Positions 1 to 8,395 are shown, numbered from the stretch's first letter. The stretch is DNA of 64,000 bases from ZC4RG42 sp003242425 (GCA_937907425.1 CALCIE010000075.1:1-64000); one strand, 5' to 3'. Notes: a model not told the origin generated them from the letters alone. Numbers and translations: made by a program.

Positions 1-1039
1 TCACATGGAGCAGAAAGGCGACAAGCAGGCCGAGCAGCACCCACACCACACCCTGCGCGAATTCGGCGACGACCTGCGCCGCTTTCGCCAGCCACGTCAC
101 GTCCGACGCGCCGCCTTCCCGCTCCGCCGAGGAGGCGCCGCGGTACACCCAGCGCGTCTCTTCGCGATAGGCCTGGAAGTCGGGCTCTTTCAGCACTTCG
201 GCGGCCGCCTCCCAGGGCGTGAGCGTCTGCGCCTCGGCCGGCGGCGTAAAGGCAGCGAGGCTGCACAGCAGCACCGTGGCCGCGACGCCGGCGGCGCGCG
301 TCAGACGCTGTGCCAGACGCCGCAGCGCGAGCTCGATGTCCCAGGCTTCGAGACTCGCGCGCCGGTTCAGGTACAAGGAGAAGCCGGCGCAGACGTAGAA
401 GGGTTCGACGATCGACACCGCCAGCACGTAATAGAGCATGTCGCTCCAGCTCCACGGCTCGGTAAGCGGGTACAGATAGATCTGCCAGGCGAAGTCGGCC
501 TCGACCGCTCCCGGTACGAGCCACAGGTGCAGCAGGGCGAAGCCGTACAGCAGCAGCCATTCGAAATGCGCGCAGACCACGGTGAGCCAGACGGCGTAGC
601 CGCGCATGCGCCGGCCCAGCACCTTGCGCCGCGCACGCGCGGCGCGTCCGCGCTGGCCTTCGAGCTGCACGACGGGCAGCATCATGGAACGCGCGAGATC
701 GGCGCGCCGCCACAGCAACGTGCCGACGCATCCCGGCCGCAGCCATTGCCGCGCGTTGCGCAGCGTGTCGCGCAAGGCCGGCGGCACACCGAAGACCGCC
801 TGGCTGACGACATGCATCAGGGCGCGGTCGAACAGCGGCTTGAGCCACCACAGCAGCAAGGTGGCGTACCAGAGCCGTTCGCGCAGCAGCAACGCGAGCA
901 GCAGCGCCACGGGCAGGTAGAGCGCGAACCAGACGGTCCACAGCGGACGCCACCATTGGCGCGCGATGCGGAAACCCAGATCGATGGCCTGCCAGCCGCT
1001 GCGCGGCTGCACGCTGACGGCGAGCGACTCAAGCCGCAT
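1..1039 (-). CDS. Multi-pass membrane protein of the BPSS1780/RDD/SpoIIM operon (DUF4129-type position), 3' end missing
   Basis: The reading frame opens with ATG at 1039 and runs off the left edge, so about 346 codons are visible and the C-terminus is missing. The protein starts MRLESLAVSVQPRSGWQAID and has hydrophobic segments near residues 30-52, 58-72, 150-175, 200-225, 245-265 and at the cut end. Between the last two lies a soluble stretch with TPWEAAAEVLKEPDFQAYRE, which resembles the loop before the last helix of DUF4129 domain proteins. In related bacteria a DUF4129 gene follows RDD and SpoIIM-type genes and precedes DUF4350, MoxR and DUF58 genes, which fits this position. It starts 10 bases upstream of where the SpoIIM-type stop lies on the same strand (gap of 5 nt). 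The function is unknown; the family assignment rests mainly on gene order. Confidence 0.72.
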   Translation of the reverse strand, partial: MRLESLAVSVQPRSGWQAIDLGFRIARQWWRPLWTVWFALYLPVALLLALLLRERLWYATLLLWWLKPLFDRALMHVVSQAVFGVPPALRDTLRNARQWLRPGCVGTLLWRRADLARSMMLPVVQLEGQRGRAARARRKVLGRRMRGYAVWLTVVCAHFEWLLLYGFALLHLWLVPGAVEADFAWQIYLYPLTEPWSWSDMLYYVLAVSIVEPFYVCAGFSLYLNRRASLEAWDIELALRRLAQRLTRAAGVAATVLLCSLAAFTPPAEAQTLTPWEAAAEVLKEPDFQAYREETRWVYRGASSAEREGGASDVTWLAKAAQVVAEFAQGVVWVLLGLLVAFLLHV

Positions 1040-2027
1040 CGCGCACCTTTCCGCGCGGGCGTCCGGCAAAGACGAAGTACGCGATGACGAGCACCCACAT
1101 GCCGATGCCCACGGCGTACTTGAGCGCCGGCGGGAACAGCGTGTGCGGCGACCAGAAGGCTTCGACCGCAGCAGCGGCGAACAGCATCAGCGCCGCGCCG
1201 TAGACCAGTCGCACCGCAGTCGGCGCAACGGCGCGCAAGGCGGCCGTGCGGCTGCGCGGTCCCGGCGCGATGACCGCCAGCCCGAGCTTGAAGCCCGCCG
1301 CGCCGGCAATGACGAGCGCCGTCAGTTCCAGCGCGCTGTGTCCCGCGACAAAAGACCAGAACGGCGTGCCGAAACCGGTGGCGGTGAGATAACCGGCGAT
1401 CGTTCCGATGATGACGCCGTTGGCGACGAGGTAGAACACCGTGCCGATGCCGAAAGCCAGTCCCGTGGCGAAGATCTGGAAGCCGATCCTGACGTTGTTG
1501 CCGATATAGACGGCGAACATCTGCACATTGGTGTCGGCCTCGCGCATGCCGATCCGCCGGTTGACGGGATCGTACATCTCCCTGATATGAGCGATCCGTT
1601 CGCCGTCGAGCACGTAATGCACGAAATCGGGGAAGTACTGCAGCGCCACCAGCAAGGCGAACAGCGGCACGTAGAACAGCAGTGCCGCCGCGGCGACCAG
1701 CCGCCATTCCTGTCTCACCAGCCGCGGAAAGTCCGTGGTGAGGAAGACGCGCCAGCCCGGCAGGCCGCGATGGCGCGCGACGTAGAGCGCATGATGGCCG
1801 CGCAGCGCAAGGGCATGCAGACGGTCGATCACCTCGGCGCTGTACTGCCGCTGCCGCGCCAATGCCAGATGCTGGCAAATGCGGCGGTAGACGGCCGGCA
1901 CCTCGGAAGCGGCAATGGGCGGCGCCCCGACATTGTGTCGCCCGCCTTGCGCCTCGCGCCAGGCGAGCCAGGCTTCGAAACGCTGCCAATCGTCTTGGTA
2001 ACGCTCGACGAACAGCGACTGCTTCAT
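1029..2027 (-). CDS. Stage II sporulation protein M (SpoIIM)-family membrane protein
   Basis: This 332-residue protein has a soluble N-terminal part (to about residue 100) rich in Arg and His, followed by roughly six hydrophobic segments. The middle shows the SpoIIM-family pattern: NNVRIGFQIFATG, then GVIIGTIAGYL and FVAGHSALELTA, where the small-residue helix and His-Ser-x-x-Glu are typical of the family. In non-sporulating Proteobacteria such proteins are found next to RDD and MoxR/DUF58 genes; their role is not established. The start ATG at 2027 overlaps the RDD stop by four bases (ATGA), so the two are translationally coupled. A longer upstream reading in this frame only overlaps the RDD gene and is not used. 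Confidence 0.85.
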   Translation of the reverse strand: MKQSLFVERYQDDWQRFEAWLAWREAQGGRHNVGAPPIAASEVPAVYRRICQHLALARQRQYSAEVIDRLHALALRGHHALYVARHRGLPGWRVFLTTDFPRLVRQEWRLVAAAALLFYVPLFALLVALQYFPDFVHYVLDGERIAHIREMYDPVNRRIGMREADTNVQMFAVYIGNNVRIGFQIFATGLAFGIGTVFYLVANGVIIGTIAGYLTATGFGTPFWSFVAGHSALELTALVIAGAAGFKLGLAVIAPGPRSRTAALRAVAPTAVRLVYGAALMLFAAAAVEAFWSPHTLFPPALKYAVGIGMWVLVIAYFVFAGRPRGKVRDAA

Positions 2028-2725
2028 GGCCTGCGTCCGACCAGGTGATTGGCGATGCGGATCAAACGCTCGGCGGCGCTGGTGCGGCGGTCGTCGCCCA
2101 GCAGTGGCGCCACTAGTTCGGCCAGTTCTTCGGCGCGTTCGGCCGTGAGCCCGCCGGCGCGTTCGGCGAAATCCACGATGGCGCGCTGTTCGTCGAGCGC
2201 GAACGGCACCGCGGGTGCGAGCGCCGGCATCTGCGGCACGGCATGCGCACGGCGCCTGTCCTCGCGATACACCACAACGGTGCCGGCGGCGAGGTCGCCG
2301 AGCCGCTTGAAGTCGCGATTCGCCAGCATGCTGCAAAGGCCGAGGCCGTAGAGGAAGGGCAGGAAGTCGATGGCGCGCAGCAGATTGCGGATCAGCGAAG
2401 CCGACCAGCCCACCGGCGTGCCGTCGTCATGCAGGACCTGCAGGCCGAAGGCGCGCTTGCCCGGCGTCGCGCCGCCCAGGTGCGCTTCGCAAACCACCGG
2501 ATAGAACCATTCGAGGAAGAAGGCCAGCAAGATCAGCACGGCGGCATTCAGCTCCGCGCCGAGCAGCGCACTCACGCCGCTGACGATGGTGAAAATCCCC
2601 AGGCGCAGCAACAGGTCGATCAGCCACGCCAGCGCCCGGGGCACGGGACCGGCCAGCGGCAGGCGCAGCTCGATGCCCTCGGGCGTGGCGACGCGATGCG
2701 CGATATCCAGCAAATGCCCGTTCAA
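2024..2725 (-). CDS. RDD family membrane protein
   Basis: The 233-residue product carries the RDD domain in its first 150 residues. The PRALAWLIDLLL helix gives the first Arg and Asp, and NRDFKRLGDLAAGTVVVYRE is the conserved RLGDLxAGT block after the third helix. The C-terminal 80 residues are soluble. RDD proteins are small integral membrane proteins, some linked to ion antiport or transport, but the substrate here is unknown. I place the start at the TTG at 2725, which overlaps the upstream stop (TTGA) and puts LNGHLLDIAHRVATPEGIEL at the N-terminus, the usual beginning of this subgroup. The frame stays open further upstream, but that part only shadows the BPSS1780-type gene. Confidence 0.85.
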   Translation of the reverse strand: MNGHLLDIAHRVATPEGIELRLPLAGPVPRALAWLIDLLLRLGIFTIVSGVSALLGAELNAAVLILLAFFLEWFYPVVCEAHLGGATPGKRAFGLQVLHDDGTPVGWSASLIRNLLRAIDFLPFLYGLGLCSMLANRDFKRLGDLAAGTVVVYREDRRRAHAVPQMPALAPAVPFALDEQRAIVDFAERAGGLTAERAEELAELVAPLLGDDRRTSAAERLIRIANHLVGRRP

Positions 2726-3495
2726 TCCTGATAGAACACGTCGCGGTAGCTGGTGTACACCGCCAGCACGCAGACCGGCACGGCGAGGATCAGCCCCAGG
2801 CCGAAGGGCAGCGAGGCGATCGTCATCATGATGAACACCAGCAGGCCGTAGATCATGAAAGGCAGGACGTTTTTCAGGCAGGCCTTGAAGCTCGTCACCA
2901 GCGCCTGCGAGACCGTGAACTCGTTGATGATCACCAGCGCCGGCGCGAACCACATCGCCATGTAGATGGGCACGGACAGCGACATGGCGATCAGCACCGC
3001 CGTCATGAGCGCGGCGTAGCCCGCGCCGGCGTCGTTGCTCGCGCCGACCATCGCCGCAAAGCCCGCGCCGCCGATGCCCGCCGCCACCGCGAACACCGCA
3101 AAGCTCGCGATCAGCATGAACAGTCCCAGCAGCATCAGGCTGCCCAAGCGATGGCTGAAGCCCGCGAAGAGTTTGCCGAATTCGAGCCGCTCGCCCGCGG
3201 CGAGCTGATGCGCGCCGAGCATGATGCCGCCCAGAAGCACGGGAACCGCAAGCGAGACCAGGATCTGGCCGATATAGGGCAGGAGCGCAAGCAGGATCAT
3301 GATCACGCCCATGGCCAGAAACTGCCCCAGCCACACCAACGGCTGTTCCTTGAACAGCCCCCACGCTTGGGCGAGCCAGCTCAGGCCGCGGCCGGCATTG
3401 ACGCTGCGTCCTTCCTCGACGAAAGCCCCTTCGCCGTCGATGATCGCCACGTCCTCGACCTGTGCTCCGGGTGCCGCATACGGATTGGTGGACAT
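2722..3495 (-). CDS. BPSS1780 family membrane protein
   Basis: This 257-residue protein begins MSTNPYAAPGAQVED, a hallmark N-terminus of this betaproteobacterial family, followed by a short acidic tail and about six transmembrane segments from residue 50 onward. FKEQPLVWLGQFLAMGVI and TSFKACLKNVLPFM are amphipathic loops repeated in the two halves, which suggests an internal duplication. The start ATG at 3495 has a strong AAAGGAGGAGG ribosome binding site five to ten bases upstream. It is the first gene of the four-gene minus-strand operon that leaves the window. The molecular function of the family is not known. Confidence 0.85.
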   Translation of the reverse strand: MSTNPYAAPGAQVEDVAIIDGEGAFVEEGRSVNAGRGLSWLAQAWGLFKEQPLVWLGQFLAMGVIMILLALLPYIGQILVSLAVPVLLGGIMLGAHQLAAGERLEFGKLFAGFSHRLGSLMLLGLFMLIASFAVFAVAAGIGGAGFAAMVGASNDAGAGYAALMTAVLIAMSLSVPIYMAMWFAPALVIINEFTVSQALVTSFKACLKNVLPFMIYGLLVFIMMTIASLPFGLGLILAVPVCVLAVYTSYRDVFYQD

Positions 3496-3710
3496 CGCCT
3501 CCTCCTTTGTTGTTCGTGTACGCGCCAAGGAACAGCTTGCAGGCCGGCAGCCTATGGGAAGGGCTTCCGGGCCGCAAGCCTCGATGACATTGGAATGCGG
3601 AGTTTGGCGACCTCCGTGCAGCCGGAACCGGCCTTCTTCCCCCGAAGCCGGCCGGAATTGATGTCCGTCAGGTGCGGCCGCGCGCCGGTGCGCCGTATTA
3701 CACTCCTCCC

Positions 3711-4541
3711 ATGCAGAAGGTTCATGAAGCCTACGTGCAACTGGCCGAGCGCATCGCCGCGCGGCTCGGCGGTCCGCGCGTGCGCGCGTTGCATCTGCCG
3801 CCGCCGTCCGCCGGCAAGGACGCCGAGTTCTGCGCGCTGGAACTGGAGGACGGCGCCATCGGCCTGTCCTACATCCGCCTGGCAGGCACGGAAGCGGCGC
3901 TGCGCGAACGCTACGGCACGTCCGATTTGCACGGCGTCGAGGCCGCCGCGCTGGCACAGGACTTCGCCGCCGCGGACCCGGTGGCGCGCACGCTCGGCAT
4001 GGCGGCGGTCAACGCGTTGTCGCAATCGCTGTTCACGCACGCCGGCTGGCAGCCTTCGGCAAGCGGCGACCCGCTGGGCGCGATCGATCCGCAGCCCGGC
4101 GAGCACATCGGCATGATCGGACTGTTCGCGCCGCTCGTGCCTGCCATCCTGAACGCGGGCGCACGGCTCACCGTCCTGGAACTGAAACCCGAGCTGGTGC
4201 GTGAAGAGGGCGCGCTGCGCGTGACGCTCGATCCCGCCGCGCTGCGCGACTGCGGCAAGGTGCTCAGCACCTGCACCGTGCTGCTCAACGACACCCTGGA
4301 CGAGGTGCTGGCCGGCTGCCGCCACGCCCGTTACTTCGTCCTCGTCGGCCCCACCGCCGGCTGCGTGCCCGATCCGCTGTTCGAGCGCGGCGTGCATGCC
4401 CTGGGCGGCCGGCGCGTGGTCGATCGCGAACGCTTTCTCGACGCCTTCCGCAGCGGCGGCAAATGGGGTCCTCATGCCGCCAAGTACGTGCTCGCGCGCG
4501 AGGACTATCCCGGCGTCGAAGCGCTGCTCGCGCGCCTCTAG
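3711..4541 (+). CDS. DUF364-like Rossmann-fold protein (putative chelation protein)
   Basis: The 276-residue protein resembles proteins combining a DUF4213-type N-terminal domain and a DUF364 Rossmann-like C-terminal domain. Visible landmarks are RTLGMAAVNALSQ in the first half, GEHIGMIGLFAPLVPAI (a glycine-rich turn after a beta strand) near residue 125, STCTVLLNDTLDEVL, and YFVLVGPTAGCVPDPLFERG. These match family blocks in which the phosphate/ligand loop lies near a conserved GPT or GPS. Proposed roles are heavy-metal chelation or anaerobic cofactor handling, none proven for this subgroup. No clear Shine-Dalgarno precedes the ATG at 3711; an in-frame GTG at 3672 is the alternative. The gene is divergent from the BPSS1780 gene and 29 nt before the SMR gene. 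Confidence 0.7.
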   Translation: MQKVHEAYVQLAERIAARLGGPRVRALHLPPPSAGKDAEFCALELEDGAIGLSYIRLAGTEAALRERYGTSDLHGVEAAALAQDFAAADPVARTLGMAAVNALSQSLFTHAGWQPSASGDPLGAIDPQPGEHIGMIGLFAPLVPAILNAGARLTVLELKPELVREEGALRVTLDPAALRDCGKVLSTCTVLLNDTLDEVLAGCRHARYFVLVGPTAGCVPDPLFERGVHALGGRRVVDRERFLDAFRSGGKWGPHAAKYVLAREDYPGVEALLARL

Positions 4542-4570
4542 TTCACCCGGCACTCGATATCGGTACAAGG

Positions 4571-4903
4571 ATGACGAACTGGTTGTATCTCGCCGCCGCC
4601 ATCGTCGCCGAAGTGGTGGCGACTTCGGCGCTCAAAGCGAGCGCAGGTTTCACCCGCTTACTGCCTTCGCTCATCGTCGTCGCGGGTTACGGCATCGCCT
4701 TCTATCTGCTCGCGCTGGCGCTGCGCACCATTCCCGTGGGCGTCGCCTACGCCGTATGGTCGGGCGCGGGCATCGTGCTGATCTCGATTGCGGGCTGGCT
4801 GCTGTTCGGTCAGCGACTCGACGGTCCCGCGCTGCTCGGCATCGCGTTGATCGTGGCCGGCGTGCTGGTGCTGCATCTTTTTTCGAAGTCCGTGGCCCAT
4901 TGA
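4571..4903 (+). CDS. Small multidrug resistance (SMR) family efflux protein
   Basis: The 110-residue product has four transmembrane helices and the SMR signature. Helix 1 reads WLYLAAAIVAEVVATSALKA and holds the single membrane-embedded glutamate at residue 14, the proton- and substrate-binding residue of EmrE-type antiporters. VGVAYAVWSGAGIVLI is the conserved third-helix GG-like packing block, and WLLFGQRLDGPALLGIALI matches helix 4. Such proteins work as dual-topology dimers exporting quaternary cations or, in other subtypes, guanidinium. The ATG at 4571 is preceded directly by AAGG, which is very close for a ribosome binding site. A single SMR gene without a partner favours a homodimer. 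Confidence 0.92.
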   Translation: MTNWLYLAAAIVAEVVATSALKASAGFTRLLPSLIVVAGYGIAFYLLALALRTIPVGVAYAVWSGAGIVLISIAGWLLFGQRLDGPALLGIALIVAGVLVLHLFSKSVAH

Positions 4904-5274
4904 ATGGGGGCTTTGCAGCAACACGGCTGCGTCTCTTGCTGAGAATCGGCGCGTCCCGGCTTGCGCGCCAATGCTGCAATCCATCTCGGCGCGTTCCCTA
5001 CGCTGTGTAGCGCCGCGCGGATATTGTGCCGCTTCGATCGGCGAAATCCGGATCAAACCCGGCCGTAAGTACGATTGCCGATCTACTAAGTTAGTTGATC
5101 GATTACGCAGCCCGATGAGCAATTCCCTCCGAAGTTCAATGACGCACAATTCGAACTTCGTGCTTCGGTCTGCTTGCCCTCTCCATTCGAAGTTCGCAGT
5201 GCATTGAGCGCCTTGCTGTATACACGACCGGCCCGCCGCTTATGATTGGCGCGTTCCAGCTTCAGTGTCGCGCC
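4904..5274. other. 371-bp intergenic stretch between the SMR and YnfA genes
   Basis: I see no convincing gene here. The stretch is less GC-rich than its surroundings, particularly near 5070-5200. It carries three copies of an 8-base word, CGAAGTTC or its complement, described as a separate repeat. No T-tract terminator for the SMR gene was identified. The YnfA promoter must lie here, but no clean -35/-10 pair with normal spacing stands out. Confidence 0.6.
5130..5196. repeat. Triple CGAAGTTC element (inverted and direct arms)
   Basis: CGAAGTTC occurs at 5130-5137, its complement GAACTTCG at 5153-5160, and CGAAGTTC again at 5189-5195 within CGAAGTTCG (5188-5196). Arms 1 and 2 form an inverted repeat with a 15-base spacer, and arms 2 and 3 (9 bases, CGAACTTCG/CGAAGTTCG) form another with a 27-base spacer. 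The arms lie 80-145 bases upstream of the YnfA start, a reasonable place for a regulator-binding cluster. The binding protein is unknown. Confidence 0.45.
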
Positions 5275-5610
5275 ATGTTCCCGCTCAAGACCGCCGCCCT
5301 TTTCGCCCTCACCGCCGTCGCGGAAATCGTCGGTTGCTATCTGCCCTATCTGTGGCTGCGTGAAGGCCGCAGCGCCTGGCTGCTCGTGCCGGCGGCGGCG
5401 AGCCTCGCGCTTTTCGCCTGGCTGCTATCGCTGCATCCGACCGCCGCCGGCCGCGTCTATGCCGCCTACGGCGGGGTCTACGTCTGCGCCGCGATCCTCT
5501 GGCTGTGGGCGGTAGACGGCATCCGTCCCACGGTATGGGATGTCGTCGGTTCGGCGGTGGCGCTCTGCGGCATGGCGATCATCATGTTCGCTCCGCGTGC
5601 GACGGGTTGA
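5275..5610 (+). CDS. ynfA: YnfA / UPF0060 family small membrane protein
   Basis: At 111 residues this matches the family length of about 108. It has four hydrophobic helices and the conserved YnfA landmarks: AEIVGCYLPYLWLREGRSAW after helix 1, LLSLHPTAAGRVYAAYGGVY before helix 3, and WLWAVDGIRPTVWDVVGSAV between helices 3 and 4. YnfA proteins are SMR-superfamily members, and some have been linked to multidrug efflux. It is interesting that a classical SMR gene lies only 370 bp upstream on the same strand. The ATG at 5275 is chosen because it gives the family N-terminus; an upstream ATG at 5242 would add eleven unconserved residues. Confidence 0.9.
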   Translation: MFPLKTAALFALTAVAEIVGCYLPYLWLREGRSAWLLVPAAASLALFAWLLSLHPTAAGRVYAAYGGVYVCAAILWLWAVDGIRPTVWDVVGSAVALCGMAIIMFAPRATG

Positions 5611-5647
5611 GACGCCGGGCACCGATCGTGCACGCCGGAACGCCGTC

Positions 5648-6193
5648 ATGTCCGCGCCCCTGACAATCTGGACAATCGGCCATTCCACGCGCCCGCTGGA
5701 CGCGCTGCTCGACCTGCTGCGCGCGCACGGTATCGAGGCGCTGGCGGACGTGCGCCGCTATCCCGGCTCGCGCAAGCACCCGCACTTCAACCCCGAACCG
5801 CTGCGCGCCGGCCTCGCCGCGGCCGGCATCGCCTATCACCCGTTTCCGGAGCTGGGCGGCCGGCGCGCGCCGCGGCCCGATTCGCCCCACACGGCCTGGC
5901 GCAATGCCGCGTTCCGCGGCTATGCCGACTACATGGATACGCCCGCTTTCGCACAGGCACTGGAACGGCTCGTCGCGCTTGCGCGCGCACGGCGCACGGC
6001 GATGATGTGCGCCGAAGGCCTCTGGTGGCGCTGCCATCGCGCGCTGATCGCCGATGCGCTGAAAGCGCGCGGCGTGGAGGTGTTGCACATCGTGGACAAG
6101 ACCAGGACGGAAGCGCATCCCTACACTTCCGCCGCCCGGGTGGTGGACGGCCGGCTGCATTACGGTCCCGCCCAGGGGCGGCTGCCGTTCTGA
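5648..6193 (+). CDS. DUF488 domain-containing protein
   Basis: The 181-residue protein opens with TIWTIGHSTRPLDALLDLL, the defining DUF488 start, followed by ADVRRYPGSRKHPHFN at residues 40-55, the conserved Asp-Val-Arg block. PFPELGGRR and RGYADYMDTPAF follow, and AEGLWWRCHRALIADAL holds the conserved Cys-His-Arg near residue 129. The typical family has a second Cys in LxCxE context; here MMCAEG supplies it. DUF488 proteins have no established activity, although the conserved His/Cys residues suggest an enzyme or nucleic-acid-binding role. It follows ynfA by 37 bp and may be cotranscribed. Confidence 0.88.
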   Translation: MSAPLTIWTIGHSTRPLDALLDLLRAHGIEALADVRRYPGSRKHPHFNPEPLRAGLAAAGIAYHPFPELGGRRAPRPDSPHTAWRNAAFRGYADYMDTPAFAQALERLVALARARRTAMMCAEGLWWRCHRALIADALKARGVEVLHIVDKTRTEAHPYTSAARVVDGRLHYGPAQGRLPF

Positions 6194-6253
6194 GCGCGCG
6201 GTAGACTGTCGGCGCATGCCTGCGCGGCGTGCACCGGAAGAGGAGGAGGAACC

Positions 6254-7219
6254 ATGCAGCAGCTTTGTCGCCTCGCGGCGCTCGCGCTCGGCCTCTGCGC
6301 CGCGCCGCTGTCCGCGCTCTCTGCCAGCGTCACCGTCATCCCACTCGGCAGCCACGACGGCGAGTTCTGCCGCTACGACCGCGCGCTGATTTTCGAGGAC
6401 CCGGACGGCACGCGCATCCTCTACGATGCCGGCCGCACCGTGCGCGGCCCCGACGATCCGCGCCTGGGCAGAATCGACGCGGTGCTGTTGAGCCACGTGC
6501 ACGGCGATCATCTGGGCGACGTGCATCAGCCCGAGGCCAATGCCGGCACCTGCGCCGAACCGGATTTCTCGGTGAAGATCACGCCGGTGTCGAACACCGT
6601 CGCCATCGCGGCGGCGAAGAAGGCGAAGCTGGTGGTGGGCGGCGAGATGCCGGCCTTCTTCGCGCCCAAGTTGAAAGCCGCGGGCGGCGATCCGAAGCAG
6701 GTGCAGCCGCTGCGCTTCGGCGCGATGACGAAGATCGGCGGCGTGGAGATCGCCAGCGTGCCGGCGGTGCACAGCAACGGGCTCGACCCCAAGTTCATCG
6801 AGCACGAACATGCGCAGGCGCTCGCGGCGAGCGGACTCACCGCGTATGTGGGTCCGCCCGGCGGCTATGTGCTGCGCTTCAGCAACGGTCTCGTCGCCTA
6901 TCTTTCCGGCGATACGGGCATCACCGCCGAACAGGATCTGGTGGTGCGCCGTCACTACCGGGCGCAGCTCGCGGTGCTGAACATCGGCGGCACGTTCACG
7001 ACCGGCCCCGCGGAAGCGGCCTACGTGATCAACGAGCTCGTCAAGCCGGCGAGCGTGATCGCCTCGCATGCGAACGAAGAGGCGACGCGCAACGGCAAAC
7101 TGCTGCCCGGCACGAAGACCGCGGCGTTCAAGCAGGCGGTGCGGGTACCGGTACATGTGCCCTTGAGCGGCAAGCCGATGCAGTTCGATGCCGAGGGCAA
7201 GTGCGTGGCGGGCTGCTGA
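6254..7219 (+). CDS. Exported metallo-beta-lactamase-fold hydrolase
   Basis: The 321-residue protein begins with a signal peptide (about 24 residues ending ALSA). The MBL metal motif HVHGDH is at residues 81-86, with further ligands likely in the VPAVHSNG segment and in YLSGDTGIT, the conserved Asp of motif 4, and ASHAN near the C-terminus. The architecture resembles the UPF0173/YtnP-type MBL hydrolases that act on small substrates. A terminal Cys (KCVAGC) may pair with an earlier Cys in the periplasm. A GAGGAGGAACC ribosome binding site precedes the ATG at 6254. It is convergent with the ABC binding-protein gene, with a shared hairpin between them. Confidence 0.85.
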   Translation: MQQLCRLAALALGLCAAPLSALSASVTVIPLGSHDGEFCRYDRALIFEDPDGTRILYDAGRTVRGPDDPRLGRIDAVLLSHVHGDHLGDVHQPEANAGTCAEPDFSVKITPVSNTVAIAAAKKAKLVVGGEMPAFFAPKLKAAGGDPKQVQPLRFGAMTKIGGVEIASVPAVHSNGLDPKFIEHEHAQALAASGLTAYVGPPGGYVLRFSNGLVAYLSGDTGITAEQDLVVRRHYRAQLAVLNIGGTFTTGPAEAAYVINELVKPASVIASHANEEATRNGKLLPGTKTAAFKQAVRVPVHVPLSGKPMQFDAEGKCVAGC

Positions 7220-7240
7220 GGCCCGGCGTCGGATGAAACG

Positions 7241-7268
7241 GCGAGGCGCGCGAGCATGCGCGCCTCGC
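7241..7268. terminator. Bidirectional hairpin between convergent genes
   Basis: A perfect 11-bp stem, GCGAGGCGCGC at 7241-7251 and its complement at 7258-7268, encloses a 6-base loop. It lies between the MBL gene ending at 7219 and the convergent binding-protein gene ending at 7277. There is no T-tract on either strand, so termination may be Rho-assisted or the hairpin may only stabilise the 3' ends. Confidence 0.6.
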
Positions 7269-7276
7269 GCATCGCG

Positions 7277-8395
7277 TCAGTCGCGGAACACGCGGTCCCG
7301 GCCAAGCATGGTGAGGGTGACGAAACGGCTGCCGTCGCGGTTCTCCGGCGAGAAGCGCACGGTATAGCCGCCGACGTCGAGATCGTGGAGGCTGTCGAGC
7401 GCCTTCACCAGCGCGGCCCGCGTCGGATTGGGGCCGGCGCGTTTGAGGCCTTCCACCAGCGTCTTCGCGGCGATGTAGCTCTCCAGCGCGGTGAAGGAAT
7501 CGGCCTTGTCGGGCGCGACCTTGGCGATCGCCTCCTTGAATTCGCGCACGACCGGAATGGTGATGCGCGAAGGCGTGGGCACCACCTGCGACATCAGCAC
7601 GCCGACACCCTTGTCGCCCAGTTCCGCGGCAAGGGCGTTGGCGCCCGCGAAGGAGGTGCTCACGAATTGCGCGTTGGAACCTTGCGCGCGGGCGCGCTTG
7701 ATGAATTCCGCCGTGGCGTCGTAGCGCGTGGTGGCGATCACCACCTGCGGGTTGGCTTTCAGCACGGCCGCGACCGAGGCCGTCACCGCTTCCTTGCCGC
7801 GTTCGATCGCGGCGACGGCGACGGGGCTGAGCTTGTGGGCCTTGAGCGCCCGTTCCACCGCGGCCAGGTTCTGTTTGCCGACCGGGTCGTCGTAGTGCAC
7901 GATCGCGAAACGCGTCATGCCGAGCGTGCCGTAGTGCTCGACGATCTTCTCCAGTTCGTCGGCGTAGCTCGCGCGCAGGTTGTACACGTAAGGACGCTGG
8001 CGCAGCACGTCGGCGCCGCTGAAGGGCGCGAAGAACGGCACCTTGGCCCGTTCCGCGATTTCCAGCGCCGGCACGCTGAGCGTGGCGCTGCCGTAGCCGA
8101 ACAGGGCGATGACGTTGCGTTCGTCCACCAGCGTCGCGGTGTTGGCCTTGGCCTTGGCGACGTCGTTGGCGTCGTCGAGCGAGACCAGTTCGATCTTGCG
8201 CCCGTGTACGCCGCCGGCGGCGTTCACTTTGTTGAAATAGGCGAGCGCGCCGGCACGGATATCCTGTCCGACCGCCATGACCGGACCCGACAACGGCGCA
8301 GACTGACCGATGAGCAAAGGCGATTGCGCGCAGGCCGCGCCGGCGAAGAACATGCCGGCCAGCGCCGCCACGCGCAGGGCGAGCGAGCGAATCAT
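7277..8395 (-). CDS. Branched-chain amino-acid ABC transporter substrate-binding protein (LivJ-like)
   Basis: The 372-residue product has a signal peptide ending near GAACAQ (about residue 23). It then follows the periplasmic type I binding fold of the Leu/Ile/Val family: LLIGQSAPLSGP, YFNKVNAAGGVHGRKIELVSLDD, LFGYGSATLSVPALEIAERAKVPFFAPFSGA and a YVYNLRASYADELEKIV segment. The ligand cleft residues cannot be assigned further. No permease or ATPase gene is adjacent, so it is an orphan receptor that must use a transporter encoded elsewhere, or a signalling partner. Such orphan receptors are common in betaproteobacteria. ATG at 8395. Confidence 0.9.
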   Translation of the reverse strand: MIRSLALRVAALAGMFFAGAACAQSPLLIGQSAPLSGPVMAVGQDIRAGALAYFNKVNAAGGVHGRKIELVSLDDANDVAKAKANTATLVDERNVIALFGYGSATLSVPALEIAERAKVPFFAPFSGADVLRQRPYVYNLRASYADELEKIVEHYGTLGMTRFAIVHYDDPVGKQNLAAVERALKAHKLSPVAVAAIERGKEAVTASVAAVLKANPQVVIATTRYDATAEFIKRARAQGSNAQFVSTSFAGANALAAELGDKGVGVLMSQVVPTPSRITIPVVREFKEAIAKVAPDKADSFTALESYIAAKTLVEGLKRAGPNPTRAALVKALDSLHDLDVGGYTVRFSPENRDGSRFVTLTMLGRDRVFRD

